Positions 47,189-55,663 of a stretch of DNA of 64,000 bases are shown piece after piece. The stretch lies in contig JAMPHR010000001.1 in the NCBI GenBank assembly GCA_023663345.1, forward strand, positions 95,945-159,944, in the 5' to 3' direction. Under the pieces are notes generated by a model that did not search any database, had not been told where the DNA came from, and saw only the letters and a list, made by a program, of their open reading frames with translations. The stretch comes from Paenibacillus sp. (GTDB taxonomy: Bacteria > Bacteroidota > Bacteroidia > Bacteroidales > Muribaculaceae). Positions within the stretch are counted from its first letter, which is position 1. The number at the start of each line of letters is the position of its first letter. The translations under genes were made by a program, and so were the position numbers.

Positions 47189-47413
47189 AAATTGTTTAAA
47201 TTGGTTTAGTAATGGTAGTTTATAAATGATTAGTAATTGTTGGTTGAGTATCAGTAATGTAGATAGCTGATTGGCTTTAAGCCAGCGAGTTACGTATTCC
47301 TGTTCATGTCATGGTAATAAGATGTCTTTTCATGGATCAATATGGTTATTAGAATTGCTGTAGACATTAAAAACGTGAGAAGGAAAAACTACTGAGCCGG
47401 GTTATGTTAAACA

Positions 47414-47432
47414 AGGTTAATTTTATTAACCT
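47414..47432. promoter_or_regulatory. Inverted repeat upstream of the N-glycan SusC
   Basis: AGGTTAA-TTTTA-TTAACCT is a 7-bp inverted repeat with a 5-base centre, 226-244 bases before the SusC start. It could be an operator, but no binding protein can be named. Confidence 0.3.
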
Positions 47433-47520
47433 CCCGCACGCCACTAACCACGAGACTCTGAACCGGCAATGTTATCTATCAGTTCAACTTCACTAATTCT
47501 CCACAGGTCATTCCCTCTTA

Positions 47521-47652
47521 GCCGTGAAACGGCGATGTAATTATAGCACCACCACGACCGGGTTATGCAAATCGCCCGGCAGGGCAGATTTGCACGGCTC
47601 GGGAGGCGTGGTGTCAACAAAATATGTACCAATCCGGGCGTCGAAGACGTCC
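47521..47652 (+). repeat. Structured intergenic repeat, copy 2
   Basis: This is the second copy of the element at 37110-37237. Helix A is GCCGT-GAA-ACGGC (47521-47533), followed by GATGTAATT (47534-47542). Helix B is CACCAC (47547-47552) with GTGGTG (47608-47613). Helix C is TGCAAAT/ATTTGCA (47566-47572 with 47588-47594), extended by CCGGG/CTCGG. Helix D is GCCC-GGCA-GGGC (47574-47585). Helix E is GGGCGTC-GAA-GACGTCC (47636-47652), followed by TATA in both copies. Confidence 0.75.
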
Positions 47653-47719
47653 TATAATCGACACGGATCATCCCCGGGCGTGATGATTCGGGTGCTGGCA
47701 TAAGAGTGGGATAAAAACA

Positions 47720-47753
47720 GCAGAGGGATCCCCATTTAAGGAGATCCCTCTGC
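47720..47753 (-). terminator. Terminator after the PIG-L gene
   Basis: An 11-bp perfect stem (GCAGAGGGATC at 47720-47730 with 47743-47753) with a 12-base loop is followed on the minus strand by CTGTTTTTATCC. It lies 42 bases past the stop of the PIG-L gene. Confidence 0.8.
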
Positions 47754-47794
47754 GATCTATGCTAAAAATGTATTCACTATGTGCTACACAATCC

Positions 47795-48985
47795 TCAGAA
47801 TTTATAGTTTACGAATGCCTCCATAGCCTCATATGCGGTGAGGCCAAGGGCATCATAGAGAGCGGCGGTAGCCTTGTTGCGGTCCTCGGCACGTTGCCAG
47901 AACAAGCGCTCGTCATCGCCGAGATATGGAGCCGATTCCATCTGGGAGGAATGTTTGAGGATAGCCATACGCTTCTGACGTAGCTCCTCGGGGCTCATGG
48001 GCACGCACATCTCTATGTCCTCGATAGCCCATTCATCCCAGGCACCTCGGTACATCCATATACGGCAGTCGCGGAGCCATTCGTCCCCCTCGCTCTTGGC
48101 CACATCCACGGCGGCAAACACTGCATCGGTACACTTGCGGTGAGTGCCATGAGGATCGGCCAAGTCGGCTGCCACGTAAATCTGATGAGGCTTCACCTTG
48201 CGGAGCAGGTTGAGCACAATGTTGACATCGGTCTCGGTCATGGGCAGTTTCTCCACAGTACCGCTCTCATAGAACGGCAGGTCGAGGAAGAATACCCGGT
48301 TGAGGGGTATACCGTTGAATGTGCAAGCCGTGCGGGCCTCACCTCGGCGTATCAGTCCCTTGATCTTGAGTACATCGGCCGAGTCGGGCTGGCCGGGACG
48401 CTTATTTCTTAGAAACTTCTTAACCTCGGCATATTTCGAGGGGATCAGCGCATGGGGATCGAGGTCGGCCTCGTCGCCGAATATCTGGTTGAAACCGTTG
48501 ATAAAGTGCATGAAGCGTGTTACCTCCTCATCGCCCACGGCAATATTGCCTGAAGTCTCGTAGGCAATATACACCTCATGTCCCTGCTTCACAAGGCGCG
48601 AGATGGTACCGCCCATTGAGATCACATCATCATCGGGATGAGGCGAGAACACAAGTATGCGCTTCGGGTAAGGGAGCTCGCGTGCGGGGCGGTTGAAATT
48701 GCCGGTGCCGGGCTTTCCTCCGGGCCATCCGGTGATGGTGCGCTGGAGAGCGTCAAACACTTTTATGTTCAGCTCGTAGGCCGAGCCGTTGAATTCAGCC
48801 AGGCGTTCCAGTCCGGCATCCTTGTAGTCACGGCTGGTGAGCTTGAGTATAGGTTTGCCAAGCTTACGGGAGAGCCATATCACTGCCGAGAGAACGAGTT
48901 TGTCGGTCCACAGTGAGGTGTCGTCGGGTAGCTTTCCGTCGAAAGGCTTGGAGAATTTCAGATTGTCAGTCAGATGAAGATTCAT
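47795..48985 (-). CDS. PIG-L (LmbE-like) deacetylase, free-standing C-terminal half of the Bacteroides NagB-PIG-L protein
   Basis: This 396-residue protein contains a PIG-L/LmbE domain with the zinc motif HPDDD (116-120) in FSPHPDDDVISMGG and the later DPHGTHRKCTDAVFAA segment. From memory, Bacteroides has a longer protein annotated as glucosamine-6-phosphate deaminase (about 660 residues) with a NagB-like N-terminal half. This gene corresponds closely to its second half, including the linker around TDKLVLSAVIWLSRKLGKPI. Here the NagB-like half is missing, and a separate canonical nagB gene ends 3 bases upstream. PIG-L enzymes deacetylate GlcNAc-containing molecules, so it may deacetylate GlcNAc or GlcNAc-6-phosphate and feed NagB, in place of NagA. 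That function is inferred from context. Confidence 0.8.
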   Translation of the reverse strand: MNLHLTDNLKFSKPFDGKLPDDTSLWTDKLVLSAVIWLSRKLGKPILKLTSRDYKDAGLERLAEFNGSAYELNIKVFDALQRTITGWPGGKPGTGNFNRPARELPYPKRILVFSPHPDDDVISMGGTISRLVKQGHEVYIAYETSGNIAVGDEEVTRFMHFINGFNQIFGDEADLDPHALIPSKYAEVKKFLRNKRPGQPDSADVLKIKGLIRRGEARTACTFNGIPLNRVFFLDLPFYESGTVEKLPMTETDVNIVLNLLRKVKPHQIYVAADLADPHGTHRKCTDAVFAAVDVAKSEGDEWLRDCRIWMYRGAWDEWAIEDIEMCVPMSPEELRQKRMAILKHSSQMESAPYLGDDERLFWQRAEDRNKATAALYDALGLTAYEAMEAFVNYKF

Positions 48986-48988
48986 GTC

Positions 48989-49783
48989 TCAGACGTTTTC
49001 AAGTTGTTTGAAATAACGGTATGTGCCAACCTTGAGCTCAATGGTCGAGGCATCATCACATACTATCATGCCCCTTGCGTGCATCTGCAGGGCTGAAATG
49101 GGCCACATCTGGGTGAGAGCACCCTCGATCACGGCCTTGAGGGCAAGAGCCTTGGAGTGGCCACTGCATAATATCACCACCTCACGCGAGTCCATCACTG
49201 TGGCTATGCCCACAGTGAGCGCCATCTCGGGCACCCTCGAGGGATCATTTCCGAAGAAGCGTGAATTGGCTATGCGGGTATCTTTGGTAAGGGTCTTGAT
49301 TCTGGTACGGGAGTCGAAAGCCGAGAACGGTTCGTTGAAAGCAATATGTCCATCGGGGCCTATACCGCCAAGAAACAGGTCGATACCACCGTAGGATGCT
49401 ATGGCCTCCTCATATTTGCGGCACTCCTCCTCCAGGTCGGGAGCGTTGCCGTTGAGGATGTGTATATTGGAGGCAGGACAGTCCACATGGTCGAAGAGAT
49501 GACGGGCCATGAAGGAATGGTAGCTCTCGGGATGGTCCTCAGGCAGACCCACGTACTCGTCCATGTTGAAGGTGACTACGTTGGCAAACGATACCTTGCC
49601 CTCCTTGAAAGCTTCGACCAGGCAATGGTAGACCCCAATGGGGGTAGAGCCTGTGGGCAGACCGAGCACAAACGGGCGTTCGGCCCCTGCGGGCGATGCG
49701 TTGTGGCGGTTGATCTTACGGATGATATAGTCGGCCGTGTAGCGCGACATTTCGTCGTAATCGGATTTTATAATAACTTTCAT
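48989..49783 (-). CDS. nagB: Glucosamine-6-phosphate deaminase
   Basis: NagB converts glucosamine-6-phosphate to fructose-6-phosphate and ammonia, bringing amino sugars into glycolysis. The 264-residue length and motifs are those of the canonical enzyme: LPTGSTP phosphate loop, Asp75 in NMDEYVGLP, and Asp144, His146 and Glu151 in the catalytic [12 protein letters not shown]. It heads the nagB-PIG-L pair, with a 3-base gap. No nagA gene is in the window. A 142-base gap with a short direct repeat (ATTGTATTAGGT, ATTGTATTGGGT) separates it from the GH92-GH125 gene upstream. Confidence 0.95.
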   Translation of the reverse strand: MKVIIKSDYDEMSRYTADYIIRKINRHNASPAGAERPFVLGLPTGSTPIGVYHCLVEAFKEGKVSFANVVTFNMDEYVGLPEDHPESYHSFMARHLFDHVDCPASNIHILNGNAPDLEEECRKYEEAIASYGGIDLFLGGIGPDGHIAFNEPFSAFDSRTRIKTLTKDTRIANSRFFGNDPSRVPEMALTVGIATVMDSREVVILCSGHSKALALKAVIEGALTQMWPISALQMHARGMIVCDDASTIELKVGTYRYFKQLENV

Positions 49784-49925
49784 TTTCGGTATTGTATTAG
49801 GTATTGTATTGGGTCGTTATATTTAAGAACACATCTCGAACCGTAAAATTCGTGAAAATAATTGAGAAATTCAAAAATTGTCCGATAGATTACGGGATTG
49901 ATGATTACTGTTGATGGGAGCGGTG

Positions 49926-52900
49926 TCAGATGATGGAGTTGAGCAGAGCGAGCTTTCCGTCGGCTATGAGTTTGATGATAAGCTCACCGAATAGGGTGTT
50001 CTGCCAGGCAAACCACGGGCGGGTGTAGTTGGAGGCATCGTTGCGGTTGAAGGACTCGTGCATGAATCCAGTGCCGGCATCGGTGGTCATGAGCTGGATG
50101 ATGCAATCACGTATCTCGTTATCGTCATCGGAAGTAAAAGCCCTCATCATGATGCTCATGGGCCATATCATCTCCACTCCGATGTGGGGACCACCTATCC
50201 CCTCGCCTGCCTTTCCGCGCCAGAACCAGGGATTGCTGTCGCTGAGCACGAAACGGCGGGTGTTGCGGTACACGGGATCATCCTTAGAAACATCGCCAAG
50301 ATAAGGCATGGCCAGGAGCGAAGGCACATTGGCATCGTCCATAAGCAGATGGCTTCCGAAACCATCCACCTCGAAAGCGTAGATGTCGCCATACTCGGGA
50401 TGATTGACCACGGCATACTTCTTGATAGCCTCGTCCACCTCATCGGCCAGCGCCGAACATTCGGCGGCCAGCTCAGTCTCTTTGTTCACCTCGGTGAGAA
50501 TCTCAGCGGCCTTGCGCAGTGACGACACTGCCATGAAGTTGGAGGGGATAAGGAAGCCGAAGGTGGTGGCATCGTCCGAAGGACGGAAAGCGCTTGCAAT
50601 AAGTCCTGTGGGCTTCACCGGACTGCCGTGCCCCACGTGGGAGCGGGTATCGAGCTGACGGTCGGTGACGCGGAGAAAGATGTAATCATCGGGACCATCC
50701 TTCATCTGCTGACGCTTCATGGTGTCGAGCATGGCACGCATGGCCTTGAGCCAGTCTCCGTCAAACACCGAGGTGTCGCCCGTAGCCTTCCAGTACTCGT
50801 AGGCAAGACGTATCGGGTAGCAATGGGAGTCAAGCTCCCATTTACGCTCAAACACCCAGGGGCTCTGGTTGTTGCCGGGATAGTTGACATCCTCTCCGGC
50901 TCCTGTGGGGCCGTCGTTGAAAGCGTTGGCATACGGGTCGATGCTTATGAGCTTGAACTGCTTGTGGATGAGCCCGGCTATCATCTTGCGAAGACGCTCG
51001 TCCTTATTGCTGAAAGCCACGTAGGGCCACACCTGAGCTCCGGAATCGCGAAGCCACATAGCGGGGATGTCGCCAGTGTAGACGTATGTCTCGGTGCTAT
51101 CACCGTTCTCGCGGAAATGTACGGTGGTGTCGAGGGTGTTGGGAAAGCAGTTGGCAAACATCCACTTGAGCCTCGGATTGGTCAGCTGGCCACTCACTCG
51201 TTCTATCTCCTCCTCAATCGCAGGAGAGGAGAACAACCGGGCCTCAGGGGCGGGACGCTGGTCGGTGTAGACATCAGGTTCCTCAGTGCAATACCATGTC
51301 TTAGGCTCGCTTCCCATCTCGAAACGCAACTCTCCGCCCTTCATCAGATCCTTATGTGTGATGTAGGGCTTGGTGTAGGGACGACCGTTGAGCCACACCC
51401 GTTGGATATATTTGTTGACGGGGGAATTATTGTCGGCGATGATCTTCATCGAGCCTCCGGGCACACGTATATCAGCCTCGTCATACAACGGAGATCCGAA
51501 CCAGTACCTGCCTCCGGCCGGCTCCACTTCGTAGAGTCCCATAGCCGACATGACATACCAGGCCGACATCTGGCCCACATCCTCGTTGCCGGAAATACCG
51601 TCGGGCGCATCGTGATACAGCTCCGTGAGCACCTGGCGCACCTTGTCAGCAGTCTTCCAGGGCTGACCAAGCATGGTGTAGAGATACAGCACATGATGGC
51701 TGGGTTCGTTGCCGTGGGCGTACTGTCCGATCAGGCCGGTGATATCGGGCGAGGTCTCGGCCCCTTCTATCACCGAACTTACAGTGAATAGCGAATCGAG
51801 CTTGGTGATCATAGCCTCACGCGATCCGAAACATTCCATAAGGCCATTGACATCGTGGGGCACAAGCCATGTGTACTGCCAGGCATTGCCCTCGCAATAA
51901 TCATCGGCACGATGGGTGGAGGAGAAAGGATTGAACGGTGTGCGCCATCCGCCCTTGCTGTCGCGTCCGCGCATGAAGCCGGTCGACTTGTCGAAATAAT
52001 TACGGTAGGAGTGGCTGCGGTTGCGGAAATATTCCTCATCCTTGCTCTTGCCGAGCTTGGCGGCGGCATTGGCAATGGCTCCATCGGCCAAAGCATACTC
52101 CATATCGTAGGCCACAGACTCTACAAAGGTATCGCAAGGTATGTAGCCATGCTCCATGCGCAATCCGTTGCCACGTCCGGGATTCATAGCAGTCTTTTTA
52201 AGTGCCTCGAAAGCCCTGTTCTTATCTACTCCGGGGATATCTTTCACTATAGCATCGGCCACCACGGGGATACCGGGATTACCCACCATACAGTCGGTCT
52301 CGTTGCCCCACAGGTGCCATACAGGGAGGCGTCCCTGATCATCGTGGATATCAAGCATGGTGTTAATCACATCGGTGCTCATCTCGGGGTGGAGTATGGT
52401 CATAAGCGGCATGGCGGCTCGATAAGTATCCCACAGCGAGAAAGTGGTGTAGCGGGGTGTCTCGTTGACATCGCTGAACAGCGATGGAGCTACCATAGTG
52501 TGATACAGCGAGGTATAGAAGATCTTTCTGGCTGTGTCATCACTTGTCTTTATGGCGACTTTGGACAACTGGTCGTTCCACAGGCGCTTGGCCTCACGGC
52601 GGGTCTTGTCGAAATCCCACCCGGGCATCTCGGCCTTCATGTTGGCCTCGGCTCCGGCCACGCTCTTGGATGAAAGGGCTACTTTCATCATCACCTGCTC
52701 TCCCTCCTTGGTGGGGAAGCTCAGGCGGTAGTACATATCATTGATGCGCTGGAACTTCACAGGCTTGGAGAACTCGGCACAGAAATATACGCGCTGATCC
52801 TTGGCCCAACCCGAGGAGTGACGCCAGCCGGTGATCTTGCGGTCGGTCACCTGATCGATGTGGGTATCGGTAGGCTTGTCCCAGCATCCGCCATTCTCAA

Positions 52901-53411
52901 GGTCAAACACTATGGCGGCATTATCCGAGGCCGGGAATGTGTAGCGGTGCAGTCCCACTCGGGGAGTAGCTGTCATCTCAGCCCCTATGTTGTAGCGGAG
53001 TAGAGGCACTGAGTAATAACCCGGCTCGGTTATTTCCTTTGACCGGTCGGCATACGACCACATGCCCGATTTGGGATCATTCTCCTCTCCGCGTGCATAG
53101 GTCACATCACCCACCACAGGCATCACTGTGATATCGAACAGATCGCCTATACCGGTTCCCGACAGGTGGGTGTGGGAAAAGCCTATTACGGTGGAATCAC
53201 TGTCGTTGTAACCCGAGCACCAGTCCCAGGTCTGCGGAATACTTGTAGGGCCTACCTGTACCATTCCGAAAGGCACATTGGCACCCACAAACACGTGTCC
53301 GTGGCCACCTGAGCCGATATGAGGGTCGACGTACCGGGTGTAGTCTATATTGTCTGCCGAAAATGCAGTGACGCACGACAGCAGTAACGGGATCAATAAT
53401 TTTCCTCTCAT
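49926..53411 (-). CDS. GH92 alpha-mannosidase fused to GH125 alpha-1,6-mannosidase
   Basis: This 1161-residue exported protein (signal peptide about 1-19) joins two mannosidases. Residues about 25-710 are a GH92 calcium-dependent exo-alpha-mannosidase, with DYCEGNAWQYTWLVPHDV holding the catalytic Glu, HGNEPSHHVLYLYT, and GNEDVGQMSAWYVMSAMGLY with the base Asp pair. The HGNEPSHH form is what I recall for alpha-1,2-specific members. From about residue 725 a complete GH125 module follows, with YTGDIPAMWLRDSGAQVWPY, ERKWELDSHCYPIRLAYEYW, FGFLIPSNFMAVSSL and GPHIGVEMIWPMSIMMRAF. GH125 enzymes cleave alpha-1,6-mannose. One polypeptide could thus remove two linkages of high-mannose glycans. Its start overlaps the previous GH92 stop by 4 bases. 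Confidence 0.9.
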   Translation of the reverse strand: MRGKLLIPLLLSCVTAFSADNIDYTRYVDPHIGSGGHGHVFVGANVPFGMVQVGPTSIPQTWDWCSGYNDSDSTVIGFSHTHLSGTGIGDLFDITVMPVVGDVTYARGEENDPKSGMWSYADRSKEITEPGYYSVPLLRYNIGAEMTATPRVGLHRYTFPASDNAAIVFDLENGGCWDKPTDTHIDQVTDRKITGWRHSSGWAKDQRVYFCAEFSKPVKFQRINDMYYRLSFPTKEGEQVMMKVALSSKSVAGAEANMKAEMPGWDFDKTRREAKRLWNDQLSKVAIKTSDDTARKIFYTSLYHTMVAPSLFSDVNETPRYTTFSLWDTYRAAMPLMTILHPEMSTDVINTMLDIHDDQGRLPVWHLWGNETDCMVGNPGIPVVADAIVKDIPGVDKNRAFEALKKTAMNPGRGNGLRMEHGYIPCDTFVESVAYDMEYALADGAIANAAAKLGKSKDEEYFRNRSHSYRNYFDKSTGFMRGRDSKGGWRTPFNPFSSTHRADDYCEGNAWQYTWLVPHDVNGLMECFGSREAMITKLDSLFTVSSVIEGAETSPDITGLIGQYAHGNEPSHHVLYLYTMLGQPWKTADKVRQVLTELYHDAPDGISGNEDVGQMSAWYVMSAMGLYEVEPAGGRYWFGSPLYDEADIRVPGGSMKIIADNNSPVNKYIQRVWLNGRPYTKPYITHKDLMKGGELRFEMGSEPKTWYCTEEPDVYTDQRPAPEARLFSSPAIEEEIERVSGQLTNPRLKWMFANCFPNTLDTTVHFRENGDSTETYVYTGDIPAMWLRDSGAQVWPYVAFSNKDERLRKMIAGLIHKQFKLISIDPYANAFNDGPTGAGEDVNYPGNNQSPWVFERKWELDSHCYPIRLAYEYWKATGDTSVFDGDWLKAMRAMLDTMKRQQMKDGPDDYIFLRVTDRQLDTRSHVGHGSPVKPTGLIASAFRPSDDATTFGFLIPSNFMAVSSLRKAAEILTEVNKETELAAECSALADEVDEAIKKYAVVNHPEYGDIYAFEVDGFGSHLLMDDANVPSLLAMPYLGDVSKDDPVYRNTRRFVLSDSNPWFWRGKAGEGIGGPHIGVEMIWPMSIMMRAFTSDDDNEIRDCIIQLMTTDAGTGFMHESFNRNDASNYTRPWFAWQNTLFGELIIKLIADGKLALLNSII

Positions 53412-55660
53412 TTTTTTTCAAGTTCAAACTCCAATGTGCCACCGTTGATCAACTCGTCATGACTTACACGGAACTTGGAATATGGTTTATCGTTTATCTT
53501 AATTCGTTTGATATATCCGTCCCCCTTCTTCGAGATCTTGAGCGGGCCATTGGCCGTGTCGATTTCTATCTCGTCAAATACGGGAGTGGTGAGCGTATAG
53601 TATGGTTCGCCCGGACAGTCGGGGTAGAATCCCATCATTGAGAACACTGCCCATGCCGACATGGTTCCGGCATCATCATTGCCGGGTATGCCGTCGGGCT
53701 TGGTGGTGAAATATTTGTCGAGCAATTCGGCTACAGTCTTCTGGGTACGCCATTCTTCCCCTTTGAATCGGCTGAATAGATAGGGATAGGCGATATCAGG
53801 CTCGTTGGCGGGATCATAGAGCCCGTTGTCGAATACCGATTGCAGCCTGTCGACAAACTTCCGCTTGCCACCCATCAACTTGCACAGTCCCTCCACATCG
53901 TGGGGTACATAGAATGTGTAGTTCCAGGCCGAACCTTCGTGGAATCCGGGCACCGGCTCGAAATTCTCGCCCTGACGCGGGTCAAAAGGCGACAAGAATT
54001 TCCCCTCCTTGGTCAGAGGCCTGAGTGTACCGCTCTCGGGGCTATAGTAATGCTTGTAATTGAGAGAACGCCTCTTGAGAGTATCGGCAAAAGCGATGTC
54101 GCCTCTTTCCTTAGCGAGCCATGAGAGGGCATTGTCAGCCACATAATATTCCAGAGCGTGTGACACTGAATTATCTCCCGATATGTCGGCTGAGTAGAAA
54201 CCCAGAGGCACATATCCGAGCGAAATATATGGATCAATGTCGGGGCGCAGGCGGTTATCCTTGCCGGGAGTGGTGGCTGATTTCTTCATGGCCTCGTAAG
54301 CCTTGTCCATATCGAAATCCCTCAATCCTTTATGCCATGTATCCACTATTACAAGGATAGCGGGATCCCCTTCCATAGTGAAAGTCTCGCGACCGTAAAG
54401 CTCCCATTTCGGCATCCAGCCCCATTCCTTGTACATGTCCACCATGGAGCGCACCATGTCGAGCTGTTTCTCGGGATACACGAGCGAGAGCAGCTGGTGG
54501 AGGTTACGGTAGGTGTCCCAGAGGGAGAACACTGTGTAACGGTCGTTGTCGGAGTGTCCAACGGCTCCGCTATTCTCCATCAGAGGGTATTCTCCGTTGA
54601 CATCGTTGAGCAGATTGGGGTGAAGCAGAGTGTGGTACATGGCTGTGTAGAACACAGTCTTCTGATCCTCGGTTCCACCCTTTACCCTAATCCGTGACAG
54701 GGCTTTCTGCCACTCGCTACGGGCACTCTTATGTATGGAATCGAAAGTTGAGCCGGATGCCTGTTCGGCGTCGAGATTCTGTCGGGCATTCTCGATCGAA
54801 ACATACGAGATCCCCATTCTCACCTCCACGCTCTCTCCTGCCTTGAGATCATCAAAAGTGTACCAGTAACCAACATCATCACCCGACATCTCGCGTCCGT
54901 AGGAGGTGTAGAGCTTGTAGGTGCCGTTGTCAGGCGACCACTGTGCCTCAACACCTGTCATGGGGCGCTGGAATTTGTAATATCCCTGAGCCGACGGCTG
55001 TTTTGAGATCTGCATTACAAAATAGACCGGAAACACAGCCTGCGGATTGTAGCAGAATGTCCCGAGTAGCTTCACTCCCTCGATCTCAGTCTCGCTCACC
55101 CTCTTGACAGTGGCGCCCGACTCGTTGGTCAGACCCTCGCCAAGATTCAGGATGATATTTCCTGTACCGCCCGACTCGAAGGTGTACCGTTCCACCGACG
55201 AGCGTAAAGTGGCGGTAGCCTCAGCCTTGATGTTGTACTTGTCGAGATTTACGGAATAGTATCCCGGGGTTGCATCCTCGTAGGAATAACGGCTGCCATA
55301 CTTATGGTAGTCCACATCAAGAGCTCCCGAGGTGGCGATAGTCAGTAGTGCACCCATTTCGGGACATCCCACACCGCTCAGCGCACCATGGGCAAATCCT
55401 GTGAAAAATGAGTTGGTATTGTCGTATGGCGTGGACCACCACCGGGCATCCTTGTCGTAGGTGTTGTCGTCCGATCCCATCACATTGAAAGGCACCACCG
55501 ACATCATGCCGTTTGGCACTACGGCTCCCGGATTACAGGTGCCGAAATTGGTAGTCCCTATGAAGGGATTGACGTATGCGGTGACGTCCTGTGCCACAGC
55601 TGTGGCACAGTGACACACACTGCATATCATTAATAAAGTATAAACAGCAGCCTTCTTCAT
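53408..55660 (-). CDS. GH92 exo-alpha-mannosidase
   Basis: This 750-residue exported protein (signal peptide about 1-23) is a second GH92 enzyme. Visible motifs are NPFIGTTNFGTCNPGAVVP at the N terminus, GFHEGSAWNYTFYVPHDVEG with the catalytic Glu, and PGNDDAGTMSAWAVFSMMGFY with the base Asp residues. The segment that reads HGNEPSHH in the GH92-GH125 fusion reads PANEPDIAYPYLF here, so its linkage preference probably differs. It is translationally coupled to the GH92-GH125 gene (ATGA overlap) and begins 3 bases after manA. Confidence 0.93.
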   Translation of the reverse strand: MKKAAVYTLLMICSVCHCATAVAQDVTAYVNPFIGTTNFGTCNPGAVVPNGMMSVVPFNVMGSDDNTYDKDARWWSTPYDNTNSFFTGFAHGALSGVGCPEMGALLTIATSGALDVDYHKYGSRYSYEDATPGYYSVNLDKYNIKAEATATLRSSVERYTFESGGTGNIILNLGEGLTNESGATVKRVSETEIEGVKLLGTFCYNPQAVFPVYFVMQISKQPSAQGYYKFQRPMTGVEAQWSPDNGTYKLYTSYGREMSGDDVGYWYTFDDLKAGESVEVRMGISYVSIENARQNLDAEQASGSTFDSIHKSARSEWQKALSRIRVKGGTEDQKTVFYTAMYHTLLHPNLLNDVNGEYPLMENSGAVGHSDNDRYTVFSLWDTYRNLHQLLSLVYPEKQLDMVRSMVDMYKEWGWMPKWELYGRETFTMEGDPAILVIVDTWHKGLRDFDMDKAYEAMKKSATTPGKDNRLRPDIDPYISLGYVPLGFYSADISGDNSVSHALEYYVADNALSWLAKERGDIAFADTLKRRSLNYKHYYSPESGTLRPLTKEGKFLSPFDPRQGENFEPVPGFHEGSAWNYTFYVPHDVEGLCKLMGGKRKFVDRLQSVFDNGLYDPANEPDIAYPYLFSRFKGEEWRTQKTVAELLDKYFTTKPDGIPGNDDAGTMSAWAVFSMMGFYPDCPGEPYYTLTTPVFDEIEIDTANGPLKISKKGDGYIKRIKINDKPYSKFRVSHDELINGGTLEFELEKK

Positions 55661-55663
55661 CGT

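Larger units (their letters stand above)
47189..47794. other. Long gap upstream of the N-glycan SusC, with repeat copy 2
   Basis: This 606-base gap holds a short palindrome TGGCTTTAAGCCA (47272-47284), a hairpin AGGTTAA/TTAACCT (47414-47432), structured repeat copy 2 (47521-47652) and a minus-strand terminator (47720-47753). Regulatory elements for SusC must lie here. I do not find an exact TAnnTTTG promoter, and see no ORF worth calling. Confidence 0.65.
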
